DNA from: Nothopassalora personata
Lineage: Eukaryota > Ascomycota > Dothideomycetes > Mycosphaerellales > Mycosphaerellaceae
Assembly: GCA_033816765.1 (NCBI GenBank)
Contig: CM066293.1
Span: 3,410,001-3,474,000, forward strand
Length of the DNA stretch: 64,000 bases
Reading direction: 5' to 3'
Each line of letters opens with the position of its first letter. The first letter of the stretch is position 1. Shown in pieces: positions 55,901 through 64,000 of the stretch. A model generated the notes under the pieces. The model saw only the letters and a list, made by a program, of their open reading frames with translations, had not been told where the DNA came from and ran no database searches. Position numbers and translations under genes: made by a program.

Positions 55901-56171
55901 ACACGGTTTCTTCCGCGACTACCTTTACCGGTTCCACAAAACAGACGACGATAGATGCCGCTGCGGCCAAAAAGAGACTCCAATTCACCTCCTCCAAGGA
56001 TGTCGTCTATATACCGAAGTTAGGACTAGAAAACTAAGGGTAGCGGCCTTCCCTATTCTCTTCCTATCTATCGAAGGACAGCAAGAGGTAATAGACTTTA
56101 TCCGCACCACAGGTATCGCTACGCTAAAGTGGTACCGAGAGAGGAGAAGCGAACTAGAAGAGGTCGAATAG
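52941..56171 (+). CDS. LINE ORF2: AP endonuclease and reverse transcriptase
   Basis: 1076 aa from the ATG at 52941, within ATGTTAG where TAG ends ORF1 (52945-52947). The frame is open 30 codons further upstream (Met at 52851), but homology-like sequence starts at LRIFQANLNRS. EEP endonuclease: Asn12, IQEPW (Glu39), GDFNIRHPSW (Asp142, Asn144), TGSDHLAISLD (Asp219, His220). RT: AFLDVKGAFDHV (Asp581), GVPQGSPISPILF (638-649), SYIDDIGLL (Asp670, Asp671). C-terminal zinc motif C1006-x-C1008...H1016...C1021. No RNase H DEDD set visible. Role: nicks target DNA and primes reverse transcription. 7-residue KSLSITD is duplicated at 914-927 (21-bp tandem), absent from copy 2. Confidence 0.95.
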   Translation: MLVTPLRIFQANLNRSAAATESLLELAIREKADILAIQEPWLFINEENSLRRSIAHPAFTTLLPTSTSRIRTLFYISRQIQVEITPVQNRDPDFQVISAKDKKGNSIQILNVYNEKDSENVWTNERALYQFTPATNTVLLGDFNIRHPSWDPYGKDNSLRALTFINWIEANNFSLRNTPNIGTFYRVHLNNPSVLDLTFTKGRLSNSEINWRTLETGSDHLAISLDIRGSNTSSLPLPPPSDRLRFDTSKADWKGFSQVLKDQKVDLEGIEDLDLLASTFSDIISTAAKLYIPKLRVVAKSKPWWTPELKELRKQTSRERRKLASPLASTLRTDKEAYLGARNKYFLAIKNAKRDHWNKFLQKTDLTSVYKAFSYTKVGGNSLIPTINGQDTFKGNREALRGTLFPSPPPDNPLDPSWDNYPIGDWDWDRIQLEELQSACSSSKVKGKTPGPDGITQAIIQRAFQAIPDAFLKVYGSLLNEGYHPKCWRVAIGFTLAKPGKPDYSIPKAYRIIALLNCLGKVSERILAKRLGALADTGPLLHDSQMGGRTKRSAVDTALLLTDFVERNRVKGKKTSVAFLDVKGAFDHVAKNRLLRTLIKLRLPYSVIRWAKSFLEERRIQLSFNGQIEETTDVETGVPQGSPISPILFLIYIRDLFTDIKTVTPLSYIDDIGLLVASTSLKKNAKTLEKEVKLLTKKGAEQAIEFDLAKTELLHFAKGKGHDSSITLPSGEVIKPATKAVRWLGIWFDTYLTFKEHIQIRATKALASFYRMNRLANIGNGLSTRSLRTLYLSCLTTVADYGAPVWWKSRRAITPLEAIHGKGIRKVLGVFRTTPTEPAEREANLLTPRIRLERQVLKYSLRLKKLPEDNPIARALSSTIPIATKRVLETGYELLPPKEGSKLQGIQRRLETFKSLSITDKSLSITDEDYLTDLVAKATRDRFYKAKTKKEHGPNSYFSRFQYEEYLPLQIQCERATSSAYYSLRLGHGFFRDYLYRFHKTDDDRCRCGQKETPIHLLQGCRLYTEVRTRKLRVAAFPILFLSIEGQQEVIDFIRTTGIATLKWYRERRSELEEVE

Positions 56172-56790
56172 CTACACTAGCTAAAGCCTTTGGCCCAATC
56201 GGGAAGGTACTAGGCTCATTTTGTGCGCCGCAACACGAGGATTCCAAAACTGGTCTCTTTTTTCGATACGACGTCTAGGGGATAAGTTATCGCCGCCCAA
56301 CGGTAGCGATTACGCAAGCCCAACGCCAACGCCAACGCCAACGCCAACGCCAAGACCAAGACTTGGCGGGAGATTACGAGACGTCCGGTCATCCGATTTT
56401 AACGATTAGTAGCTCGTTTTAAAGCTCCACTCCCGAAGAATACGATGGTAATAAGGGCGAAGCCCTAAGATCACGTGACGCGGGATGTAGAAGGCGAAAG
56501 GAGCGAATTTCGTTACTTTTACGACACATAGGGCTTAGCCCTTAGCCTCTACGGCTATTTTCTTTGCGTATTTTGGGTTTTACGGCGTAAAAGGAGTACG
56601 GGAAAACCGCCGGGTCCCGTGAGGCAAGAAGGCCTCTACAATATCGCGAGGAAGGAACTCTGCTTACTTTTAGAGGTTTTTATTGCAAAAGGCTTTTCCT
56701 CTACTAACTAGAAAATGGTAGGGCACCCTACCCGTGTTGCATAGTCTTAGACTCACATAGCACGTTAATGGAACAATCAATCAATCAATC
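56172..56790 (+). other. LINE 3' UTR with hexamer repeat and AATC tail
   Basis: Contains (CAACGC)5 at 56321-56352 and the terminal ~60 bp shared with the SINE-like element (from CCCGTGTTGCATAG, 56729). That end is presumably the RT recognition signal. Confidence 0.85.
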
Positions 56791-56801
56791 TAGTACTATT
56801 A

Positions 56802-58245
56802 GCGTTCTAAGAGCTTACGGTATTTACGGGGTCTACTAGATATAGCTATATCTTATATATCCCTAGTACCATTTATAACTACTATAGCTATCTATATATT
56901 ACTAGCCTAAATAGTAATGTTATCGTAAATAATCATAGTAATAAAGTACGCTATACAATTCTAGTTAGTTATCTTTATTAGGATATATCTATTAGAACTA
57001 AATAGCTATTAGTAGACTATAGGTAATTTAAGTAGTATAACTATCTTAAAGAAGGAGGTTATTCTAGTAGGATATATAGGCTCATAGTTCTTATACTATA
57101 TACTCTTAGTATGGCTATAATAATTGAGTCTAGCTACTTCTAAACGGGTATATATAATAATATTTATATAAACCTAGGGTAGTAAGTACTATCTAGTAAG
57201 GTAAATGAGTACCCCTATATCTTTATATAAACCCATCCCAGTACTATAATTAGAAGGGTAGTTTTATAAGCTTAGATCTCTAAGCCAGTAAGGCGCTTAG
57301 TCGTAAATTCTATATCCTTCTAGTTATAATAGTTTATTACATAGGTCTCTAAGTAGTTATAATATGCCTAGCATTTCCTAAATTAAAAGCCTAATTTACT
57401 AATTAAGCTTAAGAGGACTATAAGAATAGTAAAAGCTTATCTACTATTTAAGGGTTACGCTTTACCTTTAGTAATTACCTAATCTCGTTCTCCGTTAGTA
57501 CGACCGTTAAAATTTAATATACTAAGTAACTATATACTTTCATTATCTAAGTAGTAGTTAATAAAGTTCTTAAAGTGCTTATTCTACTACTTAGTACTAG
57601 TATCCTTTATTATACGAGTTATTAAGGCTAATAAGAATAACTAGTAGTTCTATAGTACCGAGAAGCCTACTATAGAGTAGCGTAACGTACGTAAGCCCCT
57701 CGAGTATCTTAATAACTTAAAGTAGGTATATATAATAAGTACTTAGTCTATTACTATAGTAGTAATAGAAGAAGAAAGCCTATCTTAGCCTAAAGAGTTT
57801 ACTAACTTCCGAGATATAGATATACCTAGTAAGAAGATAACGCATAAGATACCTAATAGGCCAAAGAAAATTAAGCTAGGTAATATACTATAAAGACGTA
57901 GTAACTACGTAGCTGCAATATAATATACTTTAAACTTACTACCTACCTTATAAAATAAGCTAGCTTACTAAAAGGAGTCTCTACTTAGAGACGACGAGCC
58001 TATATTAAGGGGCGTAGTTACTACCTATAAGAGAATATAGAACGATAAAGCTATAGTAGCTATAGTATAAAGCTATAAGCCGTAAGGAACGTAAGCGCTA
58101 CTAGCGACGGTATATACCGCGATAATATAGAGCGGCCTAGATAAACTACTCCTACTACTTATAAAAGTTATATAGTAGTAGGATAATTGCTACGTTATAT
58201 ACTTATTATAGGCGCCTAGTAAAGAAAAGGCTAAGGATAATAATA
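56802..58245 (+). pseudogene. RIPed retroelement remnant, probably gypsy-4 upstream part
   Basis: From ~57550 a plus-strand frame with only RIP-type stops reads ...PKEFTNFRDIDIPSKKITHK...LRDDEPILRGVVTTYKRI...LLLLIKVI***DN and stops at the LINE copy 3 tail. The last part resembles the RNase H/integrase linker of gypsy pol, and integrase resumes at 63391. 56802-57550 shows nothing I can name. Confidence 0.5.
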
Positions 58246-61200
58246 ATAGTTCTATTTATGTACTATTTAAGTCTAAGACTAATTAATACGGGTAGGATAC
58301 TCTACCGATTTATAGTTAGTAGAGGGAAAGCCGTGTAGTAATAATAACCTCTAAAAGTAAAGAGAGTTCCTTCTTTACAATATTATAGAGGCCTTCTCGC
58401 CTTACGGGACCCGGCGGTCTTTCCGTACTCCTTTTAAGCTATAGAATATTAAATTTATAAAGAAAAGAAATAGCCGTATATTAGCGCTAGCGTTAGTATC
58501 GGCTTCAGCGTTAGTACTAGCGTTAGGCTTACGTAATCCCTACCGTTATATGGTAATAACTTATCTCCTAGACCTTGTATAGAAAAAGGGGACTAGTTCT
58601 AGAATCCTCGCGTTAAGGCGTATAAAATAAGCCTAATAACTCCCCAGTTAGGCCTAGTTTAAAATTTAGTAGGGTCGCCCCCGGATCTTAGGATGTAGTA
58701 TTTTTAAATATTCTAGCTAACGTAGCTATTTAATCTCTTTAAGTTTACTTCTTCTCACTCGGTACTACTTACGCGTAATAATGTCTATAGTACGGATATA
58801 GTCTATTACTTCTTATTATCCTTCGATAGATAGAGAAAGAATAGGGAAGGCCGCTACCCTTAGTTTTCTAGTCCTAACCTCGGTATATAGATATTATTCT
58901 ATTAAGAGGTAAATTAGTACCTCTATTTAACTGTAGTAGTATCTATCAATTTCCGTTTTATAGAAGCGGTAAAGGTAGTTACGAAAGAATCTATATCCTA
59001 AATATAGAGAGTAGTAGGCGTTAAGAAAGCCCTCTTATATTTTATCTATAGCGAGAGGTATTCTTTATATTTCAACTAAGAGAAGTAGCTATTTAGACCG
59101 TAATACTTCTTATTCTTTACCTTATAAAAGCGGTCTCTAGTAGCCTTTGCTACTAGGTTAGTAAGGTATCTATTATTAGTTTTACTAAGTAACTTAAAAG
59201 TCTTAAGTCTTCTTTAGATCCCCTAAAGTTTCGAGTCTTCTTTAGGCGGTAGAGGCACGTACTCCGTCTCTGTAGCTCTTTTTGTAACTATAGGTATAGT
59301 ACTACTAAGGGCCTTAGTAATTAGTTTATCTACGGGATACTTCATTAGTCTTAAGCTATACTTTAGGACCTACCTTTCTAGACGGATTCGAAGGGTAAGG
59401 AGGTTTACTTCTCTCTTAGTAGGCTCGGTAGAAGTAGTACGTAAGACCCCTAGGACCTTACGAATACTCTTCCTATATATAGCCTCTAAGGGAGTAATAG
59501 CTCTCCTAGATTTCTACTAAATTAGCGCCTCGTAGTCGGCTACGGTAGTAACGTATAATAGGTATAGTATTTGTAGAGAATAAGTACTTTACCTATTCTC
59601 TAAGTTTACTAGGTAGTTTATCCTATAGAAGGAGGTAAGTACCTTAGTTAACTAACTTTAAATATATTCTTTAAACGTAAGATAGGTATTAAACTAAATC
59701 TCTAGCTATCGTACGGCTTTTATCGTAGGTTTAATAACTTTCCTATTTAGTAGGGTAATAGAATTATTGTATCCCTTACATTTCATTTCGTAAAGTAAAG
59801 TAGTTCTATTTAAGCGAGGTTAAATTCTATTACTTATTTGGCTCCTTTCTTTATTAAGGGGTTTAACTACTTTCTTCAGGATCTTCGCGTTCTTCTTAAG
59901 ACTAGTCGAGGTATCTAGTAGCCTAATATCGTTAATATAGAATAGGGGAGTTACGGTCTTAATATCCGTAAAGAGATCCCTTATATAGATAAGAATTAAA
60001 ATTAGTAAAATTAAACTACCTTACGGTACGCTAGTCTTAACGTCCATTGTCCCTTCTATTTATCCGTCTAGGGATATTTAAATTCTTCTTTCTTTAAGGA
60101 AGGACTTAGTCTACCTAATAACCGAGTATAGGAGTTATAGTATAATTAGCGTTCTTAGGACACGGTTCTTTACTACGTAATTAAAGGCTCCCTTAATATC
60201 TAGAAAAGCTACGCTTATCTCCTTCCCTTTAATACGGTTCCTTTTAATTAAGTTAGTAAGGAGGAGGGCTATATCTACGGCCGATCGTCTAGTTCTACTA
60301 CCTATTTACGAGTTGTAAAGTAGCGGCCCAGTATCGGCTAGAACTCCTAGTCTTTTAACTAGTATTCTCTTACTTACTTTCCCTAGATAGTTAAGGAGGG
60401 CTATTATCCTATATATCTTAGGTATCGAGTACCCGGGTTTCCCTAGTTTTACTAGAGTAAATCTAATTACTACTTACTAGTACTTAGGGTAGTATCGTTT
60501 ATTTAGTAGCGAGCCGTAAACCTTAAGAAAGGCGTCCGGAATAGCTTAAAATACACCTTAGATTATAACTTAAGTTATACTATCTAGGCCCGGAGTCTTA
60601 TACTTTACTTTTAAGCAACAATACGCTAATTGAAGTTCTTCTAATTATATTAGGTCCTAATTCTAATTCTCCATAGGATAGCTATCCTATAAAGAATCTA
60701 GAGAGCTATCTAAAGGTAGAGAAGGGAATAGCGCCCCCTAAAGAGCCTTACATTTTCCCTTCAAAATATCCTATCTATTTATAGTCGGGACTAGACTATT
60801 CCCCCTTACCTTTATATATAAGAAGGCCTTAAAGACTAACGAAAGATTAGTCTTTTCGAGGAATTTATTATAATAGTCTCGCTTAGCGTTTCTAATAGCT
60901 GGGAAGTATTTATTCCTCGCTACTAAATATACTTCTTTATTAGTGCGTAGAGTAGATACTTAGGGACTAGTTATCTTCCTACGTTTACGAGAGTTTTATT
61001 TTTATAGTTCTTTAAGCTTCGACGTCTACTACAGTATAGACTTTACTACTACCCTAAGTTTAAGAATATATAGTTTAGCCGCGGTAGATATAATATCGGA
61101 ATAGGTACTTACTAGTAAATCTAGGTCTAGTAAATCTAGGTCTTCTATTCCTTTTATATCTACTTTATAATCCTTTAGTTCTCGATAGAAGCCTTTCTAG

Positions 61201-63390
61201 TCTACTTTAGACGTATTAAAACGTAGTCTATTGCTAGGGAGAGGTAAGGTGAGAGTATTACTCCCTCTAATATCTAGAGAGATTACTAAGTAGTTAGATC
61301 CGGTCTCTAGCGTTCGCTAGTTAAGTTCTAAGTTTATAGACATTCCTTTTATAAAGGTAAGGTCTAGAAAGCTCGCTTAGAAGATATTTAAAGGTATAAT
61401 TTATATCTAGGAGAGGCTAGTTTCTCCTTACATTTTTCTTCTATCTCTTCCTTTAATAGCGCTCTTTATACTCTTAGATACTTTACGCTAATCTAAAGGC
61501 CGTATTTCCTAGCCTTAGTAGCTTCTTTACTTACTTTAAAAGCAAGTAGTATCGAGCCTTATATTTAGAATAGGCAGTTTTCCTTACTAGTAAGCTAAAG
61601 AAGGGTATTTATAAGTTTAAAGCCTTTATTAAAGGCTATAAGTTTAGCGCCGACCTTTTACGGTCCGTTCTCCTTAAAGACAATAGAGTTAATACCGTAT
61701 ATAACTACTTTATACTAAGAGCTATCTTCGAGGACCTAGAGAACTAGGATAATTGTCTTAAGAATAGAAAAGTTCTTCTCGAGTATTTTCTTTACTTTCT
61801 TATCCCGTAACGTTAGGACGAGGTTTTCTTTTTTTAAGAGGCGAGTTCTAGGGAGGATTAGGCACCCGGGATATATGTTAGCTTCTAAGATAGCGCGGTT
61901 AACCGTATCGTAAATAGCGATTATATTAAGAGAGATAATACTATTATTATTTTATATCCTAAGGATAATCTAGCTATACCTACCCTTAGTAGGAGCCTTA
62001 CGGCCTTCGATTATAGTTCCTCTAGTAGTACTAAAACCCGTCTTTAACTAGGGGGTATTAGTCTTAGTCGGGGGGATTTTAGCTTAGTACCGTAGTTTAG
62101 GGCTAGATAGTAGGGTCGTCCCTAGAGAGGATACTTACAAAGGTTAGTTTTTAGTTCTATTAGGTTTCTATAGGACAGTTCCTACTATCGACTAGCTTAG
62201 TAAGCTTATTAACTAATCCCTATAGGGCATAAACTTACTTCTCGATCTTTACTATTACTATTAGGAGTGTCTTATCCCGTAAAAGCTCCTAAAAAGTCCT
62301 AGAAGTTTAAGGATCTTATCTTATCTCTTCCAATCCCCTCTAGTAAGAGGGGTAGCGTTATTAACTAATTAGTAGCCTTTATTAAGCTTGGATTTCGACT
62401 CTAGGACGTTAAATTAGAATATCTGTACTACTTTATATCGCTTTAAGGACGACGTATCTAATATAGTCTCGATAAAGGGATTCGACCTTTTTACGCCGTT
62501 AAAGGGGATAAACTTCCTTTATATAATCTTATTAGCTTTATTTATATTAAGAATAAAGCTAAAAGGTTACTAGGCTAGTATAGAAGGGCCGGAGAGACTA
62601 TCTTTATTCTCTAGGGGATAAAGAATAGACTCTTTATCTATATCGTCTAATTTAGGTAGTAATTTAGTATAGAAAAGAAACTTATAGAGAGCTACCTAAT
62701 AACTCTTTTTCTAATTGCGTTCGGGTCCTAGCCTAATAGTAGTACTAGAGTACTCTTCTTACTACTAAGTAGAAGAAGGTATACTATAGAGAAGAGTAGC
62801 TCTTAACTCTTAAGTACGCGGGCCTACGGTAACGTACGCCTTTCTCGTAGGGGAGGGAGCTACCCTTAGGTATTATAGAGTATTCTAGGGGGTACTATTC
62901 TAGTAGAAGGAACTAGTCTTAAGCCTTAACCCCTAGTTCTATAACTTGTACCCTACTTCTTCTACTAGGTATAGTATATAAGTACATAGACACTTTTAAC
63001 CCTTTAGTTCTCCTTACGCTACGCCTACTTAGGGCTATAGCTTATTCTAGTATAGGGTAAATTAAGATAAGGTATGTTATTATTTTAGAAATTATCCTCC
63101 TCTTATATCTTTTCCTTCCCTTAGGAAGTAACGTTAGGATTTAGGGTTTAGCCGCGGGTTTTAGCATTTAGGAGCGTTAAACTAAAAGGGGAAGTTACCC
63201 GGAGCCGGAGCTAAGAAGCTAGGAGAACTAACTTTAAACTACTCTAACTTAAATAAGGTAGAACTCTCTTAATACTTAGGGTAGTAACCTACTTTATAGA
63301 TTAATAGATTACTCTTAATAAGGGCTTTCGAATGCGGTATGTTTCGTAATAGGGCGGTCTATATTTATAGTTTAAGGGAGGTATATAATG
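58246..63390 (-). mobile_element. RIPed LINE copy 3 with endonuclease deletion
   Basis: Inverted relative to the other copies: tail (AATAATAATAG) at the left, 5' UTR at the right (GGGCTTTCGAATGCGGTATG, 63327). ORF1 remnant ~61430-62640, ORF2 remnant ~58720-61425. Around 61380 the sequence jumps from the start of ORF2 (ATATCTT) to the equivalent of 53520 in the intact copy, deleting ~550 bp that encode most of the endonuclease N-terminal half. RT box (YINDIRLLD) near 59925. RIP stops throughout. Confidence 0.87.
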
Positions 63391-64000
63391 TAGCGTAAAA
63401 AAGCTAAGGAATTATATATAAAATAGGATAGTCTATTATAGAGACGCGATTATAGTTCCCTAGGACTATAAAGTAAGAGCGTACCTACTACGTATATACT
63501 ATAATAATACGCTCGTAGAATACTTTAGTAAGGTAAAGACTGAAAAACTATAATAACGTAACTACTAGTAGAAGTTACTTAGTAAGGATATAAGGGAGTA
63601 TATATAAGACTATAGGATATACTAGACTTTAAAGTAAGATACTATCGACCCTAGGGCAAGTTATACCTATTACCTAGCTAGACTACCTATAGTAAGATAT
63701 TATAATAGAATTTATTACTAACCTACCGCTAAGTACGCGTACTAGATACGTATATAATATAATCCTAGTAATCGTAGATTAGTACTCTAACGTAAGCTTA
63801 TATATCCTAATAATAAAGATATATATAGCCGGGAAGCTTATAAGAATCCTACGAGATAAACTTATTAGGTACTATAATATCCTAGGCGGTATAGTAAAAA
63901 TCTATAGACTCTTCTTTATAGGTTAGTTCTAGAGTAGCTTCTATTTTTAGGCGTAAGTAAAACGTAAGCTTCCTCTCCTTTCTTCTCTTCTTCTTCTTAT
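63391..64000 (+). mobile_element. gypsy-4 integrase fragment, cut by window end
   Basis: Plus-strand remnant of the integrase zinc-binding and core region: RNY**KLLSKDIREYI*DYRIY*T (~63560), EFITNLPLSTRTRYVYNIILVIV (~63710; the first catalytic Asp position reads E) and LIRILRDKLIRYYNILGG (~63840). Continues the pol frame that LINE copy 3 interrupted at 58245. Confidence 0.7.

Larger units (their letters stand above)
51411..56790 (+). mobile_element. Intact, RIP-free non-LTR retrotransposon (LINE)
   Basis: Bounded by a 14-bp duplication ATCTAGTACTATTA (51397-51410, 56788-56801; overlapping the tail by 3 bp). 5' UTR ~300 bp, ORF1, overlapping ORF2, 3' UTR ~620 bp, and a (AATC)3-4 tail instead of poly(A). 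Normal CA/TG content and two full ORFs make it potentially active. ORF arrangement and motifs resemble the fungal Tad1 group, but no RNase H is seen, so clade is tentative. The first ~70 bp differ from the other two copies. Confidence 0.93.

Overview
This window looks like a transposon graveyard in a filamentous ascomycete (Pezizomycotina). About 60 of 64 kb is AT-rich sequence in which CpA and TpG are nearly absent and TpA is abundant, while CpG is kept. That is the signature of repeat-induced point mutation (RIP) acting on both strands. Reading frames of copia, Ty3/gypsy and LINE elements can be followed for kilobases, interrupted almost only by TAA/TAG where Gln (CAA/CAG) or Trp (TGG) codons would stand. 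Statements about base composition come from reading, not from a computed index.

Layout. 1-1225: an intact Fot1/pogo-type DDE transposase running off the left edge. 1466-2935: the only convincing host gene, a 489-aa protein with a possible PD-(D/E)XK-like core. From about 3300 the RIP zone starts. 5105-28454 is one copia element (238-bp LTRs, AAGAG target duplication on both sides) that had inserted into an older copia (4441-5104 plus 28455-29470). Its 5' leader was then hit by a large gypsy-type element (9559-28014; about 11.7 kb without its own insertions). That element in turn holds a 5.9-kb chromovirus (17066-23003) and an un-RIPed SINE-like element (25782-26541). 29840-39752 is a second chromovirus family: an older truncated copy (gypsy-3) split by a complete copy (gypsy-2, 30642-37878), which carries an un-RIPed 197-bp solo LTR in its integrase. 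39900-41010 is a copia fragment. 41820-48825 and 58246-63390 are RIPed copies of a LINE whose intact copy lies at 51411-56790. Gypsy integrase fragments fill 48900-49920 and 63391-64000.

Four things stand out. (1) The large gypsy-type element has a third, unrecognised ORF of roughly 1000 codons beyond pol, and a 26-bp palindrome present in each LTR and near each ORF junction. (2) Both chromovirus families carry, between pol and the 3' LTR, an antisense ORF (Cys cluster plus charged coiled coil) followed by a 74-nt tRNA-like sequence on the same antisense strand. (3) The intact LINE has a stop/restart ORF1-ORF2 junction and no visible RNase H, and shares its 3' end with a non-autonomous 0.76-0.92-kb element. 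(4) RIP-free islands (transposase, host gene, SINE-like copy, solo LTR, intact LINE) lie among heavily RIPed copies and mark insertions that came after the last RIP episode. No CRISPR, rRNA or canonical tRNA gene was seen.
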